Below are positions 29,601 to 36,664 of a stretch of DNA of 64,000 nt, piece after piece. Within the stretch, counting starts at the first letter, position 1. The number at the start of each line of letters is the position of its first letter. The DNA lies in contig JAXDNY010000223.1 in assembly GCA_034669145.1 (NCBI GenBank), forward strand, positions 3,978-67,977, given 5' to 3'. The position numbers and the translations under genes are program-made. The notes beneath the pieces are model-generated. The model was given only the letters and a program-made list of their open reading frames with translations. It had not been told where the DNA came from and searched no databases. This DNA comes from PALSA-894 sp034669145 (GTDB lineage Bacteria > Pseudomonadota > Alphaproteobacteria > Rhizobiales > Xanthobacteraceae).

Positions 29601-32600
29601 ACGTTCCACGGCGGTGCGGGTAACGACATCGTCTATGGCTCGGACCTTGGCGACACGCTGCTCGACGGCGGCCCGGACAACGACCAGATCGCCGGCGATG
29701 GCGGCGACGACGCGCTGCATGGCGGCGGCGGCAACGACGCGCTCTATGGCGGCCTGCTGGCGGGCGCGGATGCCGGCAAGGACACCGCGACCTACGACGA
29801 CGCGCGCGCGAACTACACGGTGGTCACGACCAGCGCGGACGGCTTCGTGACGTCGGTCACCGATGTCACCGAAACGACGGTCACCGGAACGAACGAAGGG
29901 CACGACACACTCTCCGGCATCGAGGTGCTGCTGTTCAGCGATGTCACGCTTGATCTCACGCAGAATGTTCAGCTGTTCGACTCGACCGGCAAGCTGATCG
30001 GCACGTTCGGCACCATCCAGGGCGCCGTGAACGCGGCCGCCGGCAGTGGCGGCATCAACGAAACGATCCGCATCCGCGAGGGCGTCTATACCGAGCAGGT
30101 GGCGATCGACGGCACCGCCGGCACGCTCGCCGGCCTGACGATCACCGGCGCGGATACCGACGGCAACCCGGCGACCGGCGTCACGGTCAAGTCGCCGGCG
30201 GTGCTCGCCATCAATGGCGTCTCGGATCATTGGGGCGATAACGTTCGCGCCGGCATCGCGGTGAAGAACGTCACCGGCGTGACGATTTCGAATCTGACCG
30301 TCGATGGCAGCTATGCGGGCGACACCACGCCCGGCAGCAACGGCGACGAAATCACCGGCATCGCTTATCTGCATGCGTCGGGCGCGATCAGCGGCGTGCA
30401 TGTCGAGCACGCGTCGAATTCGACCGGCGGCGGGCTGTTCGGACTGCAGCATGGCTCGGGCATCTTCGCCGATAACGGCACGGGCACGCAGCTCTCACTC
30501 GCAATCACCGGCTCGACGATCGATACCTTCCAGAAGACCGGCATCCTGGTCTGGAACGCGAACGTCAATGTGCGCGACAACACGGTCACCGGTATCGGCG
30601 CGACCGATCTGACCGCGCAGAACGCGATGCAGATCGGCGGCTCGTCCGGCACCATCGGCGCCGCCGGACACGGCAACACCTTCGGCGGCGTGGGTTATAC
30701 GGGCGGTACCTGGTCCTCGACTGACCTGATCGTGTATGAGCCGACGGCCGCGCTCACGATCGCCAGCAACACCTTCAACGGGACAGGCAACGTCAGCGCG
30801 CTGACCGTCGGTCTCGACCTGACTGACGTCGCCTCCAGCGTCTCTGTGACGGTCTCCAACAACGCCTTTGGCACTGTGGGTCACGGCCTCTACGACGGCA
30901 TCGATGCCTACACCTACGACGGCTCGGTCGGTCTTGGCTCCGATCCGGTGATGAGCGGCAACACGTTCACCGAGATTCAGAGCAACGGCATCTACCTCGA
31001 TCCGGAGTTCGTGGCGAGCGGACCTACCTTCACGACCAACACGGCGTTCACCGAGACCGGCTCGCAATTCGCCGACGTGCTGCACGGCTCGAACGGCGCT
31101 GACAACTTCTCCGGCGGCGCCGGCAACGACGATCTCATGGGCCGGCTCGGCGTCGATACCATCAATGGCGATGCGGGCGATGACACGATCGCGTGGCGCG
31201 CGGGCGATGGAAATGACTCCATCGACGGCGGCAACAACGGCGCACCGCACACCGACAACGACACGCTCAACGTCGCGGCCAACGGCCACAACCTGACGCT
31301 CACCGCGAGCGGCGCGAGCTTCACGGTCAGCCAGGACGACTCCCCGGCAACCAATACCGCCACCGTCACCGAGGTTGAGGAAGTCAACATCGCGCTGTCC
31401 GGTGGCGAGACCATCACGCTGGTCGGCAACTTCACGGCAGCGGGCGTCGACGTCAACAGCATTGTGGTGAACGGCAGCACGGGCACGACGGCGGAAACCG
31501 TCGATGCCAGCGGCATGATCAGCACCCAGCACATTGAGTTCACCGGCGGCTCGGGCAACGACACGTTCATCGAGAGCAATGCCGGTGGCAACGATACGTT
31601 CGCAGGCGGCCTCGGGGTCGACACCGTCGACTTCAGCCACGAGACCACCGGCGGCATCACGGTCGATCTGTCCAACACGAGCGCGCAGAACACCGTGAAT
31701 GCCGGCATGGACACGTTCTCCAATGTCGAGAACGTGATCGGCACGGGCTTCGGCGACACGATCACCGGCAATTCGTCGGCGAACATGTTCACGGGCGGCG
31801 ACGGCGCCGACACCTTCACGGGCGGCACCGGCAACGACACGATCTACGGCGGCAATCCGACCTCCGACGCCAGCACGACCGACAAGGCGATCTTCTCAGG
31901 CTCGAGCTCCAGCTACACCATCACCTTCGATCCGTTCGCGGCAGGCGGTGCCGACGGCATCGACGTGACGGTGACGGGTGGCGCCGATGGCGACGACACG
32001 CTGCACGGCGTGGAGCTGCTGCAGTTCGGCAACGGCACCATCGACCTCACCAAGGCGGTGCTGCTGTTCGACTCGGCCAACCACCTGATCGGGGCGTTCG
32101 ACCATATCCAGGACGCGGTGAATGCCACGGACGGCTCGGGCGATACCATCAAGGTGCGCAACGGCCTCTACGTCGAGCAGGTCACGATCGACGCCACCAA
32201 GGACGGCCTGAAGATCGTCGGCGAGAGCGAGGCGGGCGTCACCGTCCAGGCTCCCAACGTGCTGGTGTCGAACGGCATCGCGCCCTCGAACGGCCGCAAC
32301 GTCAACGGCGTCATCACGGTCGACGGCGCCGACAACGTGCAGGTCAAGACCCTCACGGTCGACGGCGCGCTGAAGGGCGGCGCGGTCGTCGGGGCGAGCA
32401 ATCCCACCATGGCCGGCGTCAGCTATCTCAACGCCACCGGCGGCCTGATCGACCACGTCACGGTCACGCACGTGCGTGAGTCCGACGCGGGCTTCGGCAA
32501 CCAGCGCAACCTCGGAATCTTTGTCAGCAATTCCAACCCGTCGCCGAGTTTGCCGAACACGCCGAGCGACATCGAGAAAGGGACTCTCAAGACCATCGAG

Positions 32601-35600
32601 ATCAGCCACACGACGGTTACCGACTTCCAGAAGGGCGGCATTGTCGTTTCGTTCGCGAACGCCTCGATCCACGACAACACGGTGACAGGGAAGGGACTCA
32701 CGGGCCTGACGGCGCAGAATGGCATCCAGCTCGCGGGCTCGACCGGCTCGATCGTCGGCAACACCGTCACGGGCATCGGCTACAACGTTCCGACCAACGC
32801 GTTCGGCTACGCCATCCTCACGTTCACCAACCGCGACGTTACGATCGACGGCAACCACATCACCGGCACGGGTGTGAATCCGGCCCTGGACGGCTCGGGC
32901 GGCATCGCGGCGATCAGCTCGACCGGCGTGATCGTGACCAACAACGACATTCATCAGGTCGTCGATGCGGCGGATGTCTACGCCACGTCGGGCGCACCGT
33001 TCGTCGATGCGCTGGCGCCATCGGCGACCATCAATCCGGGCGGGGCGTTCGACTTCTCCAGCAACGCGGTCGATGCCGACGTGCCGTTCAGCGTGTTCTT
33101 CCAGCCGTTCGCGGCTGCGACCGACGCGTTCAACGTCACGGGAACGAACCGCGACGATGAAATTTACGGGGCGTCGGCCGCCGACACGCTCAACGGCGGC
33201 GCGGGTGCCGACATTCTCGAAGGCCGCGGTGGCGCGGACCACATCGACGGCGGCACGGGCGACGACATCATCCTGATTGCATCGCCAAGTGATTTTGCCG
33301 TCGGCGAGACGATCGAGGGCGGGGCCAACATCGACACGATCCGCTTCACCTCGACCACCGCGAACGACACGCTCGTGCTCTCCAGCGCCGTCACCGGAGT
33401 GGAGAACGTCACGATCAGCGACGCCAGCGGGAATACGGCGGGCACGACCGCGTTAAACATCGATGCGTCGGCTGTCCTGACAGGCCTCGGCATCACCGGC
33501 AACGCCGGCGCGAACAGCCTCACCGGCACCGCGCAGGCGGACACGCTCAACGGTGGCGGCGGCGACGACGTGCTGACCGGCGGCAACGGCGGCGACACGG
33601 TCCACGGCGGCAGCGGGCTCGATACCGCCAATTACACCACCGCCTATGCGGGTCATAGCGTGGCCTGGAGCGGCACGACCGCGACCGTCACCGGCGGTAC
33701 CGACACCGGCGCGGGCGACGTCATCGACACCACCGGCAAGCTGCAGTTCACCGACAAGGCGGTGTGGCTGGTCAATGACGAGGTCGGCTCGGAATACACC
33801 ACCCTCGCGCAGCTGTTCGACGGCAACGCGGCGAACGGCGAGGCGGCGAACGGCGACATCATCATCCTCGACGACGGCACCTATGTGGGTGACGTGACGG
33901 TCAACAAGGCGGTCACGATCCTCGGCGCCAATGCCGGCACGGCAGGCATGGGCAGCCGCAGCGCAGAGTCGATCATCGAAGGGCAGTTGTTTGTCACGGC
34001 CGGCGCGACGATCGACGGCATCGAGGTGCACAACACGACCAACAACAGTACGCAGTTCATCGGCGTGCGCATCCAGAACACCGCCGCCGACGTGACGGTG
34101 AAGAACAGTCTGTTCTACTCGACCGGCCCGAACGGGTCGGCCGAGGACCGTGCCATCAACATGGACACGACCGTCTCCGGTCATGTGACGATCGCGAACA
34201 ACCTGATCACCGGCGACCAGACGACCAGCTTCGGCAGCTCCAACTGGCATCGCGGCATCTGGTCGGATGGCAGCACCAGCCAGCTCGACATCACCGGCAA
34301 CACGATCGATCACGTGCGCTCCGGCATGAACCTGGACGGGCTGAACAACGCGACGACGAACGTGTCAGGCAATACGTTCCTGGCCGACGGCACCGGCATC
34401 GCGGTCGGCGGGAACTACGTCGGCGCGCCCGCGGCGCTGGCGCTGACGGCGATCCACGACAACTTCTTCAACAATACAAGCGAAGACCTCAACGTCCAGA
34501 ACCTCACTACCACGGTGAGCTTCGACGCGACCGCGACCAACAACACCGCGACCGAGGCCGGCACGCCGGTTTTCTTGGTCGATGGCGGCCGCGGCGGCGA
34601 CACGCTGACCGGCACGGCCGGGGTCGATGTGCTGCTAGGCCATGCGCTCGACAGCATGGTTGGCAACGACAGCAACACGCTGACCGGCAAGGGCGGCAAC
34701 GATCTTCTGATTGGCGCCAACGGAACCGGGACCGACACCGCGCTGTATAGCGGGACGATCGCGACCAGCGACATTACCGCTGTCGTCACAGACACCAACC
34801 CGATCCTCGGCGGTACGCAGACGGGCTGGACCGTCAACGGCGGCGCGGAGGGCACCGACACGCTCTCCGACATCGAGATTGTGGACGGCGCGGGCGCGGG
34901 ACGCATCCTGCTGGTCGGAAACGGCGGCTACGCGTCAATCGGCGCGGCGGTTGCGGCGGCCGTGGATGGCGACACCATCTTGCTTGCGCCGGGGACCTAC
35001 ACGGAGAACGTGACGGTCGACAAGGACATCACGATCGCCGGCGCTAACCACGGCGTCGCGTACAACGGCACACGCATCTCCGAGTCCGACATTGTGGGCC
35101 AGATCTACGTTCACGCTGACGGCGTCACGATCGACGGCGTCAAGATCACGAATGGCGCCAATGTCGGCGGCGTTCCGGCCGGCGTCTATGTCGACCGCGA
35201 CAACGTCACGATCACCAATTCAGTGTTCGTGGGCGACGGAACCGGCGGTATGGCGGGGGTGCTCACGCCGTTCGGCGGCGGCGTCGACGGCCTGATGCTC
35301 AGCAACAGCAGCTTTGCCGGCTGGTACTGGGCGACATACTTCAACCCGACGACCGAGTTCAACGTCACCGGCAACCTCTTCAATAACACCGGCTTGGTCG
35401 GTGACGACTTCGCCGACACCTCGGTCATCGCCAGCAACATCTTCGACGGCGCGAACGCTGGCATCGGCTACGGCGTGTTCGACACGACCGACGATCTCGG
35501 CGCGGTCGCCGGTGCAACGAACTCGTACCTGAACACCAGCAGCAACGGCATCTACCTCTACGGCGATGGCGATGCCGGCGGCCAGACGATGTCCGGCACG

Positions 35601-36569
35601 GTGTTCGACGATTACTTCACCGACCAGTACAAGTTCGTGGCGGGCTCGGGCGACGACGATCACGTCCTTGGCGGCGCGGGCAACGACACCTTCGACATGA
35701 CGGCCGGCAACGACATCATCGACGGTGGGGCCGGTAACGATACGCTCAACGGCGGTGCCGACAGTGACACTCTCAATGGCGGTGCCGGCAGCGACACGGT
35801 CAGCGGCGGCACTGGAAATGACCGCATCACTGGCACGCTGGATGGCGTGGCAGATACCTACAATGGTGACGGCAACGACGCGGTGAACGCCATCACCGGC
35901 GCCGGCGGCGACACCATCGACTACTCGGCAACGACGAACGGCATCTCGGTGACGCTAGCGAGCGGCGCCGCGACGGTCATCGACGATCAGGCCGGCACCG
36001 ACACGCTCGGCGGGATCGAGAACGTTACGGGCGGTTCGGGCGACGACATCATCACCGGCGATAACAACGCCAACATCCTGATCGGCGGCGCCGGGATCGA
36101 CAGCCTGACCGGCAGCGGCGGCGCGGACCGCCTCGTCGGCGGCGCCGGAGCCGACAATCTCAGCGGCGGGGTCGGTGCCGACATCTTCGTCTACGAGCAA
36201 CGCTCCGACGGCGGCAACGCGATCAGCGGCCAGGACCTCATCTCCGGCTTCTCGGTCGGCGAGGCGGACAAGTTCGCGTTCGACGACGGCTTCTTCAACG
36301 GCGTTGCGTTGCCTGGCGACTTCAATGACAGCGGGCACGTCAATGCGAGCTACTTCCTCGTCACAAACGTGTCGGGAACGAGCTACGCGGGCGGCGCCAG
36401 TCAGCCGATCTTCGTGCTGGACGACGTGTCGCCGGGCTTCGCGGGGACGCTCTGGTTCGACGCCGAGGGCGACGGACAGCTCAACGGGGTCAATGACGTC
36501 AAGATCGCCGACATGTCGAACGCCAGCGTGCTGACCGGCTTCAATCAGGATCACCTGCTGCTGATCTGA
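17661..36569 (+). CDS. Giant RTX / cadherin-like / beta-helix secreted adhesin (6302 residues)
   Basis: One 18.9-kb gene encodes a cysteine-free, Gly/Thr/Asn/Asp-rich protein. By residue: 33-547, five tandem repeats of about 105 residues ending in GGTGNDTVDASG-like strings; 707-2277, about a dozen VCBS/cadherin-like domains, each opening with NDAPV.... and an ED motif; 2432-2484, first RTX nonapeptides (GGKGADTLIGG); 2664-5967, six parallel beta-helix modules separated by RTX blocks, with a concanavalin-like insert at 3372-3614; 5997-6180, final RTX array; 6181-6302, a C-terminal segment ending DHLLLI like type I secretion signals. There is no N-terminal signal peptide. Expected role: calcium-dependent surface adhesion or biofilm matrix, exported by a type I system that is not in this window. 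ATG 17661 has AGGGGG; a frame nine codons longer lacks one. Confidence 0.93.
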   Translation: MSVFTLTVGTDNFTGNSGENNTVFLTSTTLQSVDTVTGGATGSFFDILTITAGGTIAAAQFAGVTRFELLNLASAGNSVALTNGLVANSSAGIFSVIGGTGNDSVDASGVNNGMRIAFYAGSGTDSFTGGNGNDYVEFTAAELTAADSVNGGNGFDFLAFSTGGTIGAAALASITSIEEVLLSNAGNSIALSNAFVAGADNGVMSIVDGTGNDTVDASGITNSKRIAFFTSTGNETFTGGNGSDYLSFHADQLTSGDHVTGGANYDIIEFDTAGTVAAGALTSVTGIDELILNAGGTNVTLTNAMVAGTDNGVLVILDSGSGNDTIGGSAVASNRIVFQSNGGNDSFTGGGGSDVALFTAAGLTSGDTFAGGTGFDVLQFTTAGTVGAAAFTNFTGVDELFLTLGGNTITLNGGVVASSDNAVFVVYDDGGTNTIDASAATLGGRVVFNAIANGNKTYTGGTGSDFFQFAAANLNGDTLAGGNGAGTDFLVVTDNGTVTAADLANVTQMEIVQLAAGGSIALANTLSNSGSLEVDGTSAVDSIDGSGVTGYNLVIKGEGGADTLKGGGGNDQIFLPDTNFIAIDGNGGFDKIVLTSALDGQTFDLSAQVSKITDVEAISLEGAANAVLNIAPGDIAQINSTTNLLYVVAGSDDQINVSGTGWSQLETNHTNGQLPGHIFVHYHHTNGSDLYIDGTAPTSINTGALAAINDAATAVEDVVTAPTGNLIANDQYSGDPSLLSVSNVAGATDGGATFTIDGTYGRLVVTKATGNYTYTLGVTVAQQTAGQHLATGAAPTETFTYTVTDGSLVNSANLVVTVYGTNDAPAATATVVPNATEDTAYSFNVSTLFTDIDSVPSADTLTYSVAGLPAGLTFAGSTISGTPTNADVGSHSISVTANDGHGGSLTRAFSLSVANTNDAPVGTAATFTINEDTPLAGSVAGTDVDGDGLTFSLVAGSATNGVATVSPSGAFTFTPAANFSGDATFQFRANDGTVNSAPQTVTIHVTAVNDAPAAAGAGNTASGNEDNTIIGSVPAGSDVDDATLTLTYQLVTGPNTATEGTLTLNTDGTFSFVPVGNFNGPVAFTYRVVDPHGAHSDPQNFTITVLAQNDNPVAVADVAPQAVIAGTSLAVDAAHGVLANDTDVDGGTLSVSAMTGATDNGTTFTVVGDHGTLVLNKATGAYTYTALPATPPDYGTDSFSYTVSDGQGATATSTLTVEVTEQGYRTLDAGSLDGSGNIFVGTGNTGASYNVSENHAGGLELGLKVHYRTGDDLQPLSRDADGTAHYLVPLATQAIDAAHHVPAAQANRVAWSFDYSVNTDASGSSGKTLADYNFTITISDGEGHTQIYDLQHLSATNTPWQLRGGPANTGFGDEETGAAAASPGLSQNSVNIGFAFLQAAFGDNLAGKHFDIQLTATDAATGALAATVHDQLVVDTPPVATPNTASVTEDVDNDGGTAGTQTFASGNVITDATADSDINGNPITVSAVNGGAGNVGASVAGTYGTLVVNANGSYTYTLNNALPSVQSLGATATATDTFTYTVTDGVTPNAGATATLTVTVHGSNDPVNSPPTLTADVTEDLITVTSGNVLDAVTDADSGDTHTVTAVNGLGGNVGMAVAGTYGTLTIDTAGNAQYTLNNGLTAVQQLNTGSPALIDTFNYTVGDGHGSFATTTLNVSVHGTNDAPVANFDFATVAEDTAGPAGFNVLTNDSDVDAADTKTVSTFTFAGVTHNAGDAITLGSGLSVNVAANGDVSFTQAGVFNGLNNGQSSTQLINYTMADSAGAQSSATAQILVTGVNDAPVANPNTITVIEDTPTAINVLGNDTDVDGPGPLALDSITGTSGTTTIVAGNSYTLAVTGGSLAVSTAGALTFTPASNLAGNNVGSFSYVAKDGNGALSNSAAVTINVTPVNDAPSPTQDAFSVNENGAASVGNVITGNNGNGVDSDVETPLANLTVNGIRIPGSGSFTSVPNGGSATLTFANGAQVTVDSSGNVTLAQNGAFESLGAGQQDELTIQYRLLDTGDPAGSGSGPGAPTTANANVRIVINGQNDAPVAAADTSYTTAEDTPLVLAVLGNDTDVDGPLPLAVARINGAPVSVGNNVTVTGGSVHVNADGTLTFTPTPNSTIDGAFTYTAKDGSGTESAAVNVAIDVTPVNDAPQTNFDPFTVAENGPANVGNVLANDTDIDGPNLQVTSFTVIVGGTGTFSVGSTATLANGATLSVAANGDVTLTQGASYDYLGNGETAQVLFSYQVSDNGSPAMTAGDAAQIIINGVNEAPTLSLGSPLAALETASSSPVGIAVAAATAAVTDEESKIKTIEVDISSGYQDGTGSTGERAQLNALGDFALSLFGGSASFVDNGNHGTLTVSFPTPITASQATQVLKQIDYIDQIGDFTLAIALDDTRTISVRVQDHDNVWSNTVTHDVNIAADVLDGSGNGTFVGGRFNDTINGADGNDTLSGGKGADTLIGGSNTAAGDTVNYAKELDSGEVSETGTHGVAVNLSGAAYDLDSADSIYDPSHIVNSPAVAAGSATDTYGNTDTLSGIENVVGTKYDDTIVDEASTSNSYSAGEGTLANPEVAGDTVAFNGTLGPSTPGTPYFRVLATGVDGDDFTVQYFDPDLGPSGTVLATDTLTDVENMIFDNGTATSILNAENPVWVIEDGYLIGTFTTVAAAVAKANLAGGMTVVEIGHGTTPPADYDEGAINVTRAMTIKGIGAQQIIHATDGVDLFVVSGSAAGLVRFENLALSDDGAGPTADYGIRFAGTYGVNASTNLQVSGVSVSGFEQTGFLVNGGGTTVNVAVDHSTFSGNGGNANSGGSGDILFFEYTGAASLDHVTVTGTTSGLPATTADYGIQFAGFHDSDDAIANAIGNVSFSDVSVSGHYDNALVYIQGYNNLSGLSFAATTIGNAASTAGWTGLYVEPKSTGGPFAPSGTTSTLDLTDVTLAGTYGWQTTFQLPGADLILGVPTNDHIIGSGSNDAIRTLTGTDAIEAGGGNDLIVYDTLPGAKHTVDGGLGTDTEVVFGTAGAETFNVNAISGTQLGINILAGTSPASTVAATLANYEVATTAVEEINIQTGNGGDNVVITGDLQGTGVSTSTITVVGGTGNDTVDASGMLNAVDTGPLDASRVGVDFTGGAGNDTFISNSIGSSDRFDGGTNTTGDTVDYSAVTGGGVSVHLGNQSATDIGGTGVGSDTLIGVENAIGSGQHDVLVGSSVANMLSGGGGDDSLAGNAGADSLIGGLGIDTADYSLESGTNGVTVDLGLNTAADTFGNTDTLTSIENATGTSLADTLTGGTGVNVLTGLGGNDTLIGTGDDTLRGGANDDVYYAHMSDDVQENSGQGTDEVRAIESYTLDANVENLTLLDNGVSDTQDFENFDIGPITDGEHGWTVNGPNASRDQTVELVSGNKMFRMSSDPGIPDFAGPYSPELSATAGEPQTSADFNGQSIKFVFKPVDPTPDGSRLEVDFGKADGTDRNNFMVLESVNGGIRIAVAEPNNIDGDFDNPGTYPNDWRELVSDVDPTVTHTLEMRLQYVDGLDNDIINIYLDGHYIGTTTTFENYRDLAAPVFPAATHAQNAEANQTDRVFFRPSANGAPNDGAGGQNKGFYFDNVSSDVHNNIDGTGNDLANIITGNAGDNTLAGKGANDQLTGGAGIDTAKYDDAYSNYAVTYTTDAHGFVTGASQVQETGPAGLVAEGTDTLISIERLAFSNVTLDLTKRVQLFDGANKLIGTFDHIQDAVNAGADGYTIRLAAGAYSEFVDVTKDVTIAGANSGTSGAGIRGAESVLTGGVRVSHSGATIDGVKIAGIYDTSAIDGTDVDNGVFINAANVTITNSLLDGTGLGDVRPFSTTGSVTGLDFNHNAVVHWEEGAYITAGGSGTIGTNVFDHDGNGVLTESVSMIITGNAFSNMVGSQVAALPFVDTDVSTFVLADNTFDNNSQPVSIYPNAAGTQTVSGTVFSDKFKGGDNFGDHGLSTGPLTFHGGAGNDIVYGSDLGDTLLDGGPDNDQIAGDGGDDALHGGGGNDALYGGLLAGADAGKDTATYDDARANYTVVTTSADGFVTSVTDVTETTVTGTNEGHDTLSGIEVLLFSDVTLDLTQNVQLFDSTGKLIGTFGTIQGAVNAAAGSGGINETIRIREGVYTEQVAIDGTAGTLAGLTITGADTDGNPATGVTVKSPAVLAINGVSDHWGDNVRAGIAVKNVTGVTISNLTVDGSYAGDTTPGSNGDEITGIAYLHASGAISGVHVEHASNSTGGGLFGLQHGSGIFADNGTGTQLSLAITGSTIDTFQKTGILVWNANVNVRDNTVTGIGATDLTAQNAMQIGGSSGTIGAAGHGNTFGGVGYTGGTWSSTDLIVYEPTAALTIASNTFNGTGNVSALTVGLDLTDVASSVSVTVSNNAFGTVGHGLYDGIDAYTYDGSVGLGSDPVMSGNTFTEIQSNGIYLDPEFVASGPTFTTNTAFTETGSQFADVLHGSNGADNFSGGAGNDDLMGRLGVDTINGDAGDDTIAWRAGDGNDSIDGGNNGAPHTDNDTLNVAANGHNLTLTASGASFTVSQDDSPATNTATVTEVEEVNIALSGGETITLVGNFTAAGVDVNSIVVNGSTGTTAETVDASGMISTQHIEFTGGSGNDTFIESNAGGNDTFAGGLGVDTVDFSHETTGGITVDLSNTSAQNTVNAGMDTFSNVENVIGTGFGDTITGNSSANMFTGGDGADTFTGGTGNDTIYGGNPTSDASTTDKAIFSGSSSSYTITFDPFAAGGADGIDVTVTGGADGDDTLHGVELLQFGNGTIDLTKAVLLFDSANHLIGAFDHIQDAVNATDGSGDTIKVRNGLYVEQVTIDATKDGLKIVGESEAGVTVQAPNVLVSNGIAPSNGRNVNGVITVDGADNVQVKTLTVDGALKGGAVVGASNPTMAGVSYLNATGGLIDHVTVTHVRESDAGFGNQRNLGIFVSNSNPSPSLPNTPSDIEKGTLKTIEISHTTVTDFQKGGIVVSFANASIHDNTVTGKGLTGLTAQNGIQLAGSTGSIVGNTVTGIGYNVPTNAFGYAILTFTNRDVTIDGNHITGTGVNPALDGSGGIAAISSTGVIVTNNDIHQVVDAADVYATSGAPFVDALAPSATINPGGAFDFSSNAVDADVPFSVFFQPFAAATDAFNVTGTNRDDEIYGASAADTLNGGAGADILEGRGGADHIDGGTGDDIILIASPSDFAVGETIEGGANIDTIRFTSTTANDTLVLSSAVTGVENVTISDASGNTAGTTALNIDASAVLTGLGITGNAGANSLTGTAQADTLNGGGGDDVLTGGNGGDTVHGGSGLDTANYTTAYAGHSVAWSGTTATVTGGTDTGAGDVIDTTGKLQFTDKAVWLVNDEVGSEYTTLAQLFDGNAANGEAANGDIIILDDGTYVGDVTVNKAVTILGANAGTAGMGSRSAESIIEGQLFVTAGATIDGIEVHNTTNNSTQFIGVRIQNTAADVTVKNSLFYSTGPNGSAEDRAINMDTTVSGHVTIANNLITGDQTTSFGSSNWHRGIWSDGSTSQLDITGNTIDHVRSGMNLDGLNNATTNVSGNTFLADGTGIAVGGNYVGAPAALALTAIHDNFFNNTSEDLNVQNLTTTVSFDATATNNTATEAGTPVFLVDGGRGGDTLTGTAGVDVLLGHALDSMVGNDSNTLTGKGGNDLLIGANGTGTDTALYSGTIATSDITAVVTDTNPILGGTQTGWTVNGGAEGTDTLSDIEIVDGAGAGRILLVGNGGYASIGAAVAAAVDGDTILLAPGTYTENVTVDKDITIAGANHGVAYNGTRISESDIVGQIYVHADGVTIDGVKITNGANVGGVPAGVYVDRDNVTITNSVFVGDGTGGMAGVLTPFGGGVDGLMLSNSSFAGWYWATYFNPTTEFNVTGNLFNNTGLVGDDFADTSVIASNIFDGANAGIGYGVFDTTDDLGAVAGATNSYLNTSSNGIYLYGDGDAGGQTMSGTVFDDYFTDQYKFVAGSGDDDHVLGGAGNDTFDMTAGNDIIDGGAGNDTLNGGADSDTLNGGAGSDTVSGGTGNDRITGTLDGVADTYNGDGNDAVNAITGAGGDTIDYSATTNGISVTLASGAATVIDDQAGTDTLGGIENVTGGSGDDIITGDNNANILIGGAGIDSLTGSGGADRLVGGAGADNLSGGVGADIFVYEQRSDGGNAISGQDLISGFSVGEADKFAFDDGFFNGVALPGDFNDSGHVNASYFLVTNVSGTSYAGGASQPIFVLDDVSPGFAGTLWFDAEGDGQLNGVNDVKIADMSNASVLTGFNQDHLLLI
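17745..19300 (+). repeat. Five tandem repeats of about 315 bases in the adhesin N-terminus
   Basis: Each unit encodes D-[ST]-V-x-G-G-x(4)-FD-x-L at its start, then a G(T)I/VxAAxL segment, an (I/V)xELxLxxxGNxIxLxN helix or strand, VAxxDNGVxxIxDGTGNDTxDASG, and closes with GNDSFTGGNGSDYxxF. Unit starts are near 17759, 18104, 18434, 18761 and 19091. The units diverge in sequence, so they are old duplications, and the last is the most degenerate. Confidence 0.75.
19780..24500 (+). repeat. About twelve VCBS/cadherin-like domain repeats
   Basis: The domains are recognised by the recurrent junction [VT]NDAP followed by an [EN][ED][DN][TG] calcium-site motif, ANDTDVDG linkers, GTYGTLVVNANGSYTYTLNN strands and TFTYTVTDG ends. 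Starts lie near 19785, 20125, 20413, 20686, 20989, 21965, 22365, 22708, 23053, 23391, 23811 and 24126. A non-repeat insert of about 200 residues (21330-21960) interrupts the series. Such arrays form calcium-rigidified extender rods in giant adhesins. Confidence 0.75.
25650..35570 (+). repeat. Six beta-helix modules alternating with RTX blocks
   Basis: Modules lie near 25650-26560, 28830-29530, 29970-31030, 32065-33050, 33770-34560 and 34905-35570. Five of the six share an opening pattern: LFD or LVG, IGTFDHIQDAVNAxxDGxTIxLxxGxYxExVTVDKDVTIxGAN, followed by irregular strands rich in GVxIxNxxxDGT and NTFxNN turns. This resembles right-handed parallel beta-helix carbohydrate-active or NosD/pectate-lyase-like folds. 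Between modules are GGxGxDxLxGG nonapeptides. Confidence 0.65.
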
Positions 36570-36608
36570 GCGAGGCTTGCCGCCACTGAGCCACGCCGAG
36601 ACACAAAG

Positions 36609-36641
36609 AAAATGGGCAGGCCAACCGGACCTGCCCATTTT
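36609..36641. terminator. Bidirectional intrinsic terminator between adhesin and tpsA
   Basis: A perfect 12-bp stem (AAAATGGGCAGG at 36609-36620, complement at 36630-36641) encloses a 9-base loop. It has A-rich DNA before and T-rich after, so it can stop transcripts from both convergent genes. It lies 40 bases after the adhesin stop and 24 bases after the tpsA stop. Confidence 0.88.
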
Positions 36642-36664
36642 CATGCGATGCAGATTGTCTCAGC

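Noticed and set aside
19780..36200. Many long minus-strand open frames opposite the giant adhesin gene (for example 20790-22562, 24243-26576, 26592-28691)
   Set aside because: They mirror the codon structure of the repetitive high-GC adhesin, are extremely Arg/Ala/Val-rich, lack ribosome-binding sites and show no domain. They are antisense shadows.
17661..36569. CRISPR array or satellite DNA suggested by the dense short repeats
   Set aside because: The repeats are degenerate at the DNA level, keep one reading frame over 18.9 kb and encode known RTX and VCBS motifs; there are no identical direct repeats with uniform spacers.
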